Assembly (NCBI GenBank): GCA_032718475.1
Contig: JAUCBJ010006937.1
Span: 124,001-188,000 of the forward strand
Length of the DNA stretch: 64,000 bases
Direction of reading: 5' to 3'
From: Nemertoderma westbladi
Lineage: Eukaryota; Xenacoelomorpha; Nemertodermatida; Nemertodermatidae
Shown here one piece after another: positions 51,842-63,090 of the stretch. How positions within the stretch are numbered: the first letter of the stretch is position 1; each line of letters opens with the position of its first letter. The position numbers were made by a program, and so were the translations under genes. Below the pieces are notes generated by a model. It was given only the letters and a program-made list of their open reading frames with translations, had not been told where the DNA came from and made no database searches.

Positions 51842-54103
51842 ATGTCTGACACAAAGCAAAACCTGTCAGACAGTCTCCTAGATACAACCATCTGTGACCC
51901 AGAGAGGAGTGCGGAACGTTTGAGACCGAAGTTCAACTCACCTCCTACTGTAAGAAAGATCACCCCTCCAGTAGTAGTATCAGACCCTAGGCTAGTCAAA
52001 CACCGTAGGTCTATCATAGGCACTCGGGCTCAAGTCAAGCGGGATCAAGAAGCAGCTGTCAAACAGCAGCAACACCCTAGCCGAGAACTTATTTCTCAGC
52101 GGCCTGATAGCTCCAGTAGTTCGGATACTGTAGAGCTGACTCCCGAGCGCGGAGCAAAGATGGCAGATGCGGTTTATTCGGATCCCCTTCTCATTCTTCC
52201 TGCAGCCGTACTCACTAGGGTATTGATTGCGGTGGAGGAACACCAAATCGATTGGGGGAGAAGTAAGCGATCGACCAAGGACAGTTATGCGGGATACACA
52301 AGGGAGGAACTGAAGTCTATTGTCGAGTCGCAATGGAACTTCCCCGGACCCGGACTCCCGTTTAACTTATCGGAAGCTGCCTGGGAGGACTTATACAGGA
52401 TGGGAGTGACAAAGGACACTAGTGATCCAGCTGTGTGGAAGAGGTCAGCAGCAGGATATGTACAGGGATTCTTCAGCTCTTTGGAGTGATTAGAGGAACA
52501 ACTGTTTCAACAACACCAAGGACCTCAAGAGCAGGGAGAGCTGCTTTATCAAGTTCGAGTAAGAATCCTAAGAATCAGACGCCTCCTATCAGCCTTTGAG
52601 GAAGCTTCGAAGAGAACCTAAGACACGTCGTTGCAAGTTGCCGTCAAGACTTGGTTCCAATGGGTGAGTCTCAAGGTTCAAGGAACGACCCAGTGGAAAA
52701 TTCTGCTAACTGAGCGCTCGACCCACGGAGAATCAACAGACGCTGCCTTTTCTCAAGTGGAAAGCGAGGTTACATTAGAGAAACCTCAGAAGAAGGACAC
52801 TATTGACATCTATCTGTCGGACTATCAACGATTTATAGGTGACGAAGAGTTGAGGAGACGGCTGGCTGGACTTCGCCCTAATAGTGAAGGAGCCAAGCTT
52901 GTGTTGGATGCAATATATGCGGAAATGTTAGCTGCGAATCAAGCTAAATTTGATGAAAGCATCCGCATCGCTAGGGTCCAAGAAGAACAGGTAAAGAAAA
53001 AACGTATAGAAGACAGAAAGACAGCAGCAGCGGCAGCGGCAGAAGTTGAAAGAAAAGCGGCAGCGGCAGCGGCAGCGGCAGCGGCAGCGGCAGCGGCAGC
53101 GGCAGCGGCAACGGCAGCGGCAGAAGCGGAAAGAAAGGCGGTAGAAGTGGAAAGAAAAGCGGCAGTGGCAGCGGCAGAAGCGGAAAGAAAAGCGGCAGAG
53201 GCAGTGGCAGAAGCAGAACGGAGAGCATCTGAAGAGACCACCCAACTAGAGTTGGAAAATCTTCAAGAGAAGCAAGACTACATAAATAAACAGTTAACAG
53301 CTAGTCAGATGCAGATGATAAGTCGATCTACTCCCAAAAGGCAGGGATTTACATCATCTGATGAAGGCGATACCACCGATCCTGAAGGCGGAGGAAATAG
53401 ATCTCGTCTAAGCAGGCGTAGAAGAATGCCCCACCGTCAGAAATTGCCTGATTTGCCCCCAGCTGTGAGAAGGCAATTAGCTAGCACAGACTTAGGTAGT
53501 ACAGAACCCACAGACCAAATTATTAGAGTAAAAAGACTCCCTACTATAGTAGATGAGCCTGAAATAATTAGGCCTGTTCTCGAAGCCACCCCCTCTGTGA
53601 TAGAGACCCCTGTACTTCCAGAACTCAACTCTAAATTCCCTTTGCACAGCACTAAACTACCTGTGCCCAGCAGAACAGCCCCTGAGACAGTTCCTGTCCT
53701 GGACTCCGAGCGAGATATCAACGATTTGTCGCCCGTTGTCCCTCGTCTACCCGCTACTATGTTGGCGGCTCCCGCTTCGGCGGTCGAGTGGGTGGATGAG
53801 GGGCGGCGGGGGATGAATCTCCTGCTCGGGCAGATACAGGAGACTGTTCAACAGTTCAAGGGAACAGTAAGGGAAAATAGGTTAGAGTTGCAAGAAGTGC
53901 AGCAGAATATCGCGTTAGAACGCGATAAATTTGTAAATATACAAAAGGGTATACCACCATCCCCTCTAACAATGTGTCAACCTGTTAGGTCTGAAGTATT
54001 TCATGCGCAAGGTGTGGAGCCTACACACATCTATACTGCTAGTGAAGTAGAAACTCCTATAGTAAACCCTATTAAGGGTAATTATAAACCTTGTACCTGT
54101 TGA
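51842..54103 (+). pseudogene. gag: Gag N-terminal ORF of element IV (two in-frame stops)
   Basis: One frame from ATG 51842 to TGA 54101-54103, interrupted by TGA at 52487-52489 and TAA at about 52619-52621. The N-terminal region has a conserved AAWEDLYRMGV segment. DEELRRRLAGLRPNSEGA matches element III. An Ala-rich coiled coil follows (AEAERKA repeats, poly-Ala run at about 53060-53115 from GCGGCA repeats). The rest is Pro/Ser-rich. Homology to the long N-terminal part of gag I is by layout (helical, coiled coil, disordered) more than by sequence. Ribosomal readthrough of two stops is unlikely, so it is probably dead. Confidence 0.75.
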
Positions 54104-54176
54104 CAATGATATTCCATATAGACCTGATCATAATCCGAGAAATTTATATACCGATAACTCGATATTAAATAACACG

Positions 54177-56417
54177 ATGGCCCAAGAAAGTTTTACGCGT
54201 CAAATGGCTAGAACCGAAGCCCATCAAGCGGTAAAGGTGGGAGAGATCGTCAAGTTCAATGGAGATGAGATGAAATGGTTACCTTTTAATGAATATTATA
54301 AAGATAACATACAGAACTCTGTGCTATCTAACGGAGAGAAACTTAGATTCCTCATCGAGTGCTTGGAAGGATCTCCCAAGTTAATGGCGTTAAAGTTTAT
54401 TGGACATCCAGATGGATTAAGACAAGTTTGGAATACACTAAACATCAGGTATGGTAATAGGAATAACATAGCTAGTTATTTGTATGCAAAATTGGTAGCA
54501 CCCCGAAAGTTCATTAGCAGCGGGATTATAGAGTTTTCCGATGAGATTCAGGAGATCTGTAGACAATTAGATTGGCTAGGTAAGTCTCATGAATATCAGA
54601 GTTCTTTGGTTATTGGAGCCGTGGCCTCTACTTTACCAAAGGGTGGAGTAGGTACACGCTGGGACAAGAAAGTCTTATATATGATGGAACAACAACGAAG
54701 AGACCCTACCATGGCTGATCTCATGTCATTCTTAGATGGAAAGGTAAAACTACAGCTCCTAAAGCAGTCCAGGGAGAAGACACCGGAAAATAAGCTAAGT
54801 GAGAAACCCATTTCTAGGAGAAAGGTAACACCAGTGTGTTATACAGACGACGGTGAAAGCCAGGCCTCTCAAGAGGAGGACAACGGGAAAGACACCGCAA
54901 GATCTTACTATGTCAACAAATCAACTAAAGACGTAAGTAAATTTAAGTCTCGAACTAGTGACAGGAGAGAACAGGTAACAAAAACTCCTCCTACGTCTCC
55001 TAAGAGAGTTCATGGAAGAAAGCCCGAGAAAAGAACGAGTGTGTATAACATTAACCAAGGTAAAGTAAGTAACATCAAACCAAAGTGTGCATTGTGCGAC
55101 GGGCCCCACCGTTTAAGTGTGTGTGATGAATTCTTAAAGAAATCCTTAAAGGATAGACGCGAAGTCATGTGGGATAAGCGGTTGTTTTATAATTGCCTCA
55201 GACAAGGACACCAACGGCGAACCTGTTACTCTGATGCGAGGTGTGCTAAGTGCGGCGCGAAACATCATATCTTGTTGCACACTGAATTCGAAAGAGACAG
55301 CCCGAGTCAGGTAAGTGAGTCCGAACTACATGTCCAATTCAGTGATGTGAACGACACTGACCAAAGTTCTGAGATGGAAGGATTCTATACGGATGAATTC
55401 TCCGACGAAAACGAATCCTGTTACCTAATAAATACCGCAGTGTATCGAGCACTTACGTATGAGAAAGAAACCGATAGTGAGCTCCCCCTAACTACTCCTG
55501 ACCGACAACCATCTTGGAAAGCACCAACTTCCAACGTAGGAATCCGAGAATTTCCCGTAGTGCAGTTGAGAGTCCACGGGCCAGCAAAGAGCTATATAGT
55601 GAACGCCCTCCTTGACTCCGGCAGCACAGGAACATTCATCGACAAAGAACTAGCCGAAGACATCTTTGCTGGACAACCCAAGTTCCGAACTAAGTTGAAC
55701 ATGTCAGGAATTATGCAGGTTTGGAAATCTACAGTAACTACAGATTACTATGTAGGCGCGTTGTCCACCCCCCAGGATGAACTAGGAGAACACAGTATAA
55801 GGTCAGTAAAAATGGTGGCGATAAAGAACTTCGCTACCAGCCAAGTGGAACCTTATAACTGGGATGAGGACGATTTCACCCAGCAGCATAAGATACCTAG
55901 ATTCAACACAGACTACCCTGGAGTGCAAATACTCATCGGCCAAAATGCGCATGAGGCGCTTGAGACATTGGAAAAACGGCCTGCTCAACCGCAACCACTG
56001 CAAACCTATGCGGGAAGAACTAGAGTAGGTTGGTACTTTACTGGACCTTCCCGTAGAACTCTCATGGAAAGGCTACCCAAAGAACGGGTCTACCAGGTGA
56101 GTGAATGGGATGAGGAGATCAGTGAGGGAAACGACACACCTGAGGGAACACCATACTCCTCAGATAATGACGATATCCACCAACTATTCGACGAGGAGAA
56201 TACCATCGACCTCCTTACAGAAAATGAAACTTGGCAAAACCAAGTGAACCTATGTCACCTCATCCATCCAGCGGGACACGTCGATTACAACGACGAACTG
56301 AATGAAGTGATAGATCGTTACAACGCGAAGACTCGCGATGAACACGCCATACAATTCTTTACTCAAGAGGCTGTGGAGCCCAATTCCTACGATAAGGCCC
56401 TATCGGTAGAAGAATAA
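54177..56417 (+). CDS. gag-pro: Capsid, zinc-knuckle and protease ORF of element IV
   Basis: A 746-codon frame from ATG 54177 (A at -3, G at +4), in a frame different from the gag ORF before it. The BEL capsid domain is EIVKFNGDEMKWLPFNEYY and LRFLIECLEGSPK. The Cys/His region includes CALCDGPHRLSVCDEF, a damaged knuckle (NCLRQGHQRRTC, first Cys replaced by Tyr) and CAKCGAKHHILLH. The protease active site is LLDSGSTGTFID (about residue 480), later VQILIGQN and RVGWYFTGPS. The frame ends at TAA 56415-56417 where the parallel part of element III reads EEE, so pol was probably continuous before a stop arose. Confidence 0.85.
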   Translation: MAQESFTRQMARTEAHQAVKVGEIVKFNGDEMKWLPFNEYYKDNIQNSVLSNGEKLRFLIECLEGSPKLMALKFIGHPDGLRQVWNTLNIRYGNRNNIASYLYAKLVAPRKFISSGIIEFSDEIQEICRQLDWLGKSHEYQSSLVIGAVASTLPKGGVGTRWDKKVLYMMEQQRRDPTMADLMSFLDGKVKLQLLKQSREKTPENKLSEKPISRRKVTPVCYTDDGESQASQEEDNGKDTARSYYVNKSTKDVSKFKSRTSDRREQVTKTPPTSPKRVHGRKPEKRTSVYNINQGKVSNIKPKCALCDGPHRLSVCDEFLKKSLKDRREVMWDKRLFYNCLRQGHQRRTCYSDARCAKCGAKHHILLHTEFERDSPSQVSESELHVQFSDVNDTDQSSEMEGFYTDEFSDENESCYLINTAVYRALTYEKETDSELPLTTPDRQPSWKAPTSNVGIREFPVVQLRVHGPAKSYIVNALLDSGSTGTFIDKELAEDIFAGQPKFRTKLNMSGIMQVWKSTVTTDYYVGALSTPQDELGEHSIRSVKMVAIKNFATSQVEPYNWDEDDFTQQHKIPRFNTDYPGVQILIGQNAHEALETLEKRPAQPQPLQTYAGRTRVGWYFTGPSRRTLMERLPKERVYQVSEWDEEISEGNDTPEGTPYSSDNDDIHQLFDEENTIDLLTENETWQNQVNLCHLIHPAGHVDYNDELNEVIDRYNAKTRDEHAIQFFTQEAVEPNSYDKALSVEE

Positions 56418-56482
56418 AGAGCCAAGCAGATCCAGGCAACGACGACACGTTTCCTTAAAGATCAAGGGAGGTATGAGATTGG

Positions 56483-57877
56483 TAGTGTTGAGAACTGTAA
56501 CTGTAATTATACTGTAACTGCAACTGTAACTGAATGATTTTGATGATTTTTTTGATACTGTAACTATAACTGTAACTGTAATTGCGAATTTTGAATACTG
56601 TAACTGTAACTGAAACTGTAATTACGAATTTTGAATACTGTAACTGAAACTGAAATTAACAAAATCCGATTCAGTTCTCAATCACACAATTAATATAAAT
56701 AAGCATTTAAAACAGTATTGTAATAGTATAGAGTATAGTTTATTAAATGAATAACAGTGGTTACCATAGGTATCATTTTTAAAACATTGTTATAAAAAAC
56801 AATCTCATTTTTTCCACTTCTGAACAAAACCATCATATTACACAATAAAAAAAGACCTATTAGTAAACTAGGTCTTTTTTTATTTATTTTTTTATTTATT
56901 TTTACTTTTTTTACTAAGCTCCATATGTTGGAATAAAGAAGTCAATGGTCAAAAAGACCTATTGTCCACGTAGCTCAAATGTGATTTATTTGGCGAATCA
57001 AGTTAGTGAACGAAGATCTACAGTAGCATAAAGTCTATGTTTATCTGTCTCAACTATTAGACTATTATCAGCCTTATCACCACTTTTGCTTCATATTAAA
57101 TGTAAATGTTTTAGATAAACAAAGAAAAGTTAGGCCTAATGATAGAGGGATATTAACGGATATATATTTTACATTATGAATTATTAATGTTTTTACCGGT
57201 ACTATTAATATCACAATCACACTAGAGGCACACTGGAAAATAAATTTTGATCAAGTTTACCATTATAAATTACAAAATTAAACTTAAAAGTGAAAGGAGC
57301 AGCTTATCGAGGTGGGTCTAACCAAAACAATAAATATATGAATACTAAAACAAATTACGAATTAAGGAAAATGAGCAGGATTCAGAAGCATGGCTTTTAT
57401 AACCAAAACAATAAATGATAACAGTACTGTACAAGCACTGAAACAAGATGTACAGTAAAATGTGGGTGCCTTTAGTGTGATCTTGTGACGTGCCACTTTC
57501 ATTACATACTATCAGTATATTAGTTACAAAATATTACCATAGCGTGAGTCCAACTTTCCTACAACAACTACCTCTCTAGAAAGAGGACGTTTCGTAATGA
57601 ACATTAATATTAGCGTATATAACAGTAATATATTAAAGTGCCTCATTTTTAGTTTCAGATGACTGCTTACTACGTGAGATCATATATATTGAATCTATAA
57701 CTGAAACTGTAACTGAAACTGAAATGCTCAATATTGTAATACTGAAACTGTAACTGTAACTGAAATGTTACACTTTGTAATACTGAAACTGTAACTGTAA
57801 CTGAAATGCAAAACTTTGAATACTGAAACTGTAACTGTAACTGAAATTAGTCAAAATTGATTCAGTTCTCAACACTA
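56483..57877. mobile_element. Non-autonomous hAT-type DNA transposon inserted in pol IV
   Basis: Terminal inverted repeats TAGTGTTGAGAACTG (56483-56497) and CAGTTCTCAACACTA (57863-57877) are exact. They are flanked by a perfect 8-bp target-site duplication GAGATTGG (56475-56482 and 57878-57885). An 8-bp duplication with a TAGTG-type end is the hAT pattern. Both ends carry subterminal arrays of AACTGTAACTG and AACTGAAACTG units. At 56666-56681 an internal copy of the right terminus (GATTCAGTTCTCAA) suggests a nested or duplicated end. There is no transposase ORF in 1,395 bp. Confidence 0.92.
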
Positions 57878-57885
57878 GAGATTGG

Positions 57886-60800
57886 TCTGCCATTTCGAAA
57901 ACGAGAACCTAATTTTATAAACAACCGACCCTTGGCAGAGAAAAGAATCGCGCAATTACATCAACGCCTTACGGCAAATGCTTCAGCTAAAGAGATGTAC
58001 AAGACACAGTTGAAGAAATTCATAAATAAGGGATATGCGGAACGAGTACCGGAAGAAACACCCATAACTGAGAGAACGTACTATTTAACCCATCATTACG
58101 TTCCCAAACCCGGTAAACCCAACGAAGTTTGGGTAGTATTTGACGGCTCCGCCCTATATATGGCCAATCACTTAATTCGGAGTTGTTGCCGGGACCCAAC
58201 TTACTCCAATCCTTGTTGGGAATACTCTTAAGATTATGACAATATTCGATCGCCTTTGCCTCGGATATAGAAGGCATGTTCATACAAGTTAAGGCGCTGG
58301 ATAGGGATCGAGACAGCCTACGATTTCTGTGGTGGCCTGAAGGAGACCTCAACCAGAAACCGGTGGAGTACTGGATGACCATCCAGGCTTTTGGGATCAT
58401 CTCGAGCCCCTCAAACGCCTGCTCAGTAGTGCGTACCACTGCTGATGACAACCGGGACGCCTTCTCTAAAGAGGTTATTGACAACATCAAATGGGATATA
58501 TATATGGACGACAATTTAAAGTCCTTCCCATCGGTGGAAGAAGCCATTGAAGTCGCCAAAGGAACGGTAGAGTGCTTAAAAAGAGGTGGATTTCGATTAA
58601 CTAAATTCACCAGCAACTCCCGTGAGTTTCTGGAATCGATCCCGGTAGAAGACCAAGGAGTTAAAGATCTAGACCTAATCAAGGACGATCTTCCAGAAAC
58701 AAAGACGCTTGGTTTGAAATGGGACACAGAGAGAGATATCCTGTTTTTCCAGCTAAAGCAGCGAGATAATCCAGTTCGGACTAAACGGATTTGTCTAAGT
58801 ATCCTGAGCACTTATTTCGATCCATTGGGATTTATTAGCCCAGTTATATTGATTGCTCGGAGTTTAGTACAACAAATGTGGCTTGAAAACCACTCGTGGG
58901 ACAATCCACTTAAGGGAGAACTACTAAAGAAATGGATGAAATGGGAAGATTCTCTACCATCCATCGAGAATTTTACGATTTCCCGTTCTTATTTTGGTCA
59001 TGTTCTCCCCACGTATTCCTATCAACTCCATGTATTTGGAGACGCCAGCGATATGGGAATAGGTATAGGAGCCTATCTGAGGGTTGAAACTCCGGATGGA
59101 ATTAAGGTCGCCTTGGTTACCTCTAAGGCCTTGATAAACAACAAGTTGAAAGTTCCTCGAGCGGAGTTAAAAGCGGCTCTATACGCTACAGCCATCAGCC
59201 GGAATGTAACAGAACAGATCGACTATCCACTGGAGAAAACTGTCTATTGGACCGATGCTTTACTCGTGTTGGAATATATAACCAATGAAGTTTGTCAGTT
59301 CAGCGTCTTCGTTACCAACAGAGTAGCCATTATACTTAGTCGTACGAAGATAGATCAATGGAGACATTGCCCCGGGACGATTAATCCAGCCGACATCACC
59401 TCCAGAGGAGCCACTCCACAGGAACTGATAGATACTCCAGACTGGTTAGGTGGACCCGACTTCCTAAGCAAGGAAGAGGATGAATGGCTCCTCATCTTAC
59501 CACGGCTGAGATTAGACAAGCCAAGGGAGCGGAGAAAGTCAAACCTAAAACCCGGGCGAGTAAATCGAAGTTATTTAAACCCGCGATAGATCTGTCTGTA
59601 CTACACGTTTCGGGAGACGATGCTTTGGATCCACAATCCCCCGCCACAAATAAGTCTGTTGTGGAAATCAGAGAGAGAGATTGGAAATCTGGAACACCAG
59701 ACGTCTCGCAGGGACTCTCACCACTCCTGCAGAGAGCGATACATCACTATAGCTCCTGGAATCGGCTTTGTAAAGCCGTTGCTTATTTAAAGCGATGTTT
59801 TCATCATCACTACTCCAGGACGAAGATCGCTAGTGATACCGCTCCACCGACATCTGCGCACGTCCATGTTGTTAAAGATCTTCCCAAATACAAGATATCA
59901 GAAAGATTTCTGAAAGAGAAAATCAGTTACCAGGAGCATGAAGAAACCAATAAGCAGATACTGAGACTCCTGCAATGCTATGAGGATTCCGATAAGTATT
60001 TCCTGTTGTTGAGGAATCCACAGATGCGCTTAAGGGATCGCTTCTCTAGCACAATGATAGATGGGTTGATACACGTTGGAGGAAGACTAACTAATGCTCC
60101 ATTATCCTTTGACACTAAGTTTCCCATACTCATTAGAAATCTTGAAATACAAATCAAGATGATTGTAGATGTTCACAGTAAGCTTTATCATGCTGGTAGA
60201 GAATGAGTTCTTAGCGAAATTCGAACTCGCTATTATTTTCATAAACCCCGTAGAGCTCTGAACCAAGTTCTTAGGAACTGTATACCCTGTAGGAAAGCAT
60301 TCAGTAGGCCTTTAACACAGTGAGAGGCAGAATTACCTAGGGAACGAGTAAGCTTCTATGAACCACCCTTTACTAATACCGGTGTGGATTTATTTGGCCC
60401 TATTGAAGTATATCGTGCTAGGACTATAGTCAAGAGATGGTGTGTCATCTTTGTCTGTATGACTTGTAGAGCTATCCATCTCGATATGGTGAACGATTTA
60501 TCTACCAATAGCTTCATATTGAGCTTACGCCGACAGATCGCTCGCTTTGGAACTAGTAACACGATGAGATCTGATAAGGGAACGAACTTCATTGGTGCCA
60601 ACAATGAAATCAGGGCTTACGTCAAAGATTGGAACCAAAGACAGGTGGACGATCAGCTAAGGGTAACAGCGTCTAGCTGGACCTTCAACGCCGCCGACGC
60701 CCCTTGGTGGGGAGGAAGTTGGGAGAGATAAATCAGGAGCGTGAAGACCGCATTTCACTTTATAGTGCCGTGCCGCGCGTATCTCACCGACGAAATTTTG

Positions 60801-61385
60801 CGGACGTTAATGTAGGAAATCGCTGCCTATCTCAACGAGAGACCGCTTATGCCAGTCTCACCGAGTCCCGATTCCCTGGAAGCGCTAACACCCGCGCACT
60901 TCCTACTGAAGAAACCCGTAGCCATGCTCCCACGATCGGAAATCATGGACGGAGACGAATACTGCCGGCAAACTTGGCAACTTATGCAGTTGTTATCCCG
61001 TCATTTCGCTGACCATTTCGAAAAACATTATCTGCCTACGCTACAACTTCGAACTAAGTGGTTTGCGCAGCAAGAAAACGTCAGCGCCAGAGACATGGTC
61101 CTTATTGTGGATTCAGATCTTCCAAGTAAGCGGTGGCAGACAGGTCGTATCATCGAGACTCATATCTCGGATGATGGTTTGGTGCGATCGGTAGAACTCG
61201 TCGTCATGCGACGTAACTTTAAGAAACCGGGAATTGTCTTCGAGACGCAGCAGCTCAATCGCCCAATTGGTCGTTTATGTTTACTGGAAAGAGACAGAGA
61301 ACTCTCCGGAAACTATGGAAGGCAAGATACTCTTCCCACGACCACCTCCCTAATCCAACAAACATCTAGGGACTCCCCAACGTAA
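57886..61385 (+). pseudogene. pol: Reverse transcriptase, RNase H and integrase of element IV (frameshifted)
   Basis: RT: YYLTHHYV, a frameshift and TGA around 58160-58240, then FASDIEGMFIQVKAL and intact DIYMDDNLKS. RNase H: HVFGDASDMGIG, VPRAELKAA, YWTDALLV, NPADITSRG. After a frame change near 59500 the integrase has HAGRE (TGA at 60204-60206), CIPCRK, GVDLFGP, RSDKGTNFIG and GGSWER (TAA at 60729-60731). A BEL-type C-terminal domain runs to 61385 (ARDMVLIVDSDL, GRLCLLERD). All catalytic residues I can locate are kept. The breaks are mostly single stops, so inactivation is more recent than in element III. Confidence 0.88.
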
Positions 61386-63090
61386 CAGCGTCTGGAGTGG
61401 GTGTGTGACTATATTATTTTGTATTTGTTTTTATTATTTTATATTTATGTATGTATTATTATGTAATTTTATTATAATCGTTTTCTTTAATTTTATTTAG
61501 TAGAATGTTATTTTAGCGATTATCTAGTAGATTAGTGCAATATATATTAGTCTTATTACTTAATTACTTATATATTATATATTTAGTACAACGGCGAGAA
61601 ATAATTATTTTTCTCTTTCCTTACTGTCCGTATTACATTATAAATACGTGACTACAGTAAGATGAAATATCCATACTTATTAAAGTACAATAAAGCTCCT
61701 ACTATATTTAAGTATTATTGGTAAGTAGAGTATTAGGAATGCAAAATTCAGATCCTCGTGTCACGGCTAAACCAAGCTCTGGGTAGACCTTGGAAACGAC
61801 TTGCCTCTTCTCACTGACATTGTTTCTTGCAATATTGCTCTCATACCGTATATTAAATAATACATATAGTAGCGTGATGTCCATTTAACAGTAGCGTAAA
61901 ACGCAAAATAAATCTGTTAAACCCTTTGACCATCTGTAATTCTAGTTGATTAAGATATCGCGGCACCCACCGATATACTTGAAAGACAAAATTCTAGAAT
62001 CAGTGGTTAACGTCCCCAGACAAGTTCTGGAATAAACCGGTGCCCATCTTAAATATTAACTATTAATATTTATAAAATCTGTCAAGCAAATACAATAGAG
62101 TAAATACTTACACAAGTTAACTCTAGAAAATCTAAACTAGAAAATCTGTTAAAGTTTAGATCCTTTAAAATTCTAGTCGATTAAGATATCGTAGCACTTA
62201 CCGATACTCTTAAAAGGACAAATTTCCTAGAATTAAGGATCCTAGTCCCCAGATATTCTCTGGAATAAAATTGTGTCTATTTAATATTAAATAATTAAAT
62301 TTATGGGAATAAATTTAAATTCATCTCTTTTAATGAATTTGATAAATTGTTATTTTATACAATTTATAATATTCCCAAAATTCCATTAATTAATAGATCA
62401 TGGGAGCGGAGATTCACCCTATTAAGTGTATTAGTGTGCGAGAATCTCCAATATATAGTCAATAGCCGATAAAATTCATAAAATCATGTATAAAGAGGAA
62501 TATTGACAATTAAAGAATTACTATTAAATAGCATCCCAGATCTGTATGCATGAGAATTACCCTAATTCTACTGCTAGCTTTCCATAATGTCACCATGGCA
62601 ACAACCACGCTAGAATTAGAAGTGAGTTAAAAGAACAATAAAGGCTTGCCCCATTGAATAGCATAAGGAATAAATAGCACACTGCTAGTATCCAAGGATA
62701 CCCAATAATAACGTGGCATTCTGGAAGGCACTTGACTAGCGGACAAATGGCCCGAATGTGTGCGGTTTGTGACAGTTGTGTGGAATTTGTGCGTTTATAG
62801 GTGAATGTTACTACTAAAGTGTGTTTACAGTAGCGAGTCGCAATTGTGAAAGTAGCCCTAACTCTGCAGTAAGAACCTGAAGTAAATCTTAGCCCTTGGG
62901 ACGGACAGTGGAGTGACTCGCGCTGGTTGTTGTTGTCGTTGTGCAGCTACTATGTTGGCGATAGGCACATCGACGACAGTACATCAGCGCTGAGGATCTT
63001 GCGCTGTCCGGGGGCCGTGAGGGGTAGGCAGCGACGCCCGCTAGCCTAATTATAAACTCATTATAATATTGATAAACTCATATAGCAGCT
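61386..63090 (+). other. Spacer between pol and third ORF of element IV
   Basis: A 1.7-kb AT-rich spacer with no gene. Two diverged repeats (about 61930-62160 and 62160-62400) share CTAGTYGATTAAGATATCG. In each, CCAGA-N5-TCTGG (62016-62030; 62249-62263) is followed at once by AATAAA. From 62526 and 62819 the sequence aligns with the spacer of element III, and a GC-rich block (62985-63045) precedes the third ORF. Confidence 0.6.

Noticed and set aside
52928-53245. Several minus-strand frames opposite the Ala-rich region of gag IV
   Set aside because: Low-complexity GCGGCA repeat read in other frames; no domain or start context.
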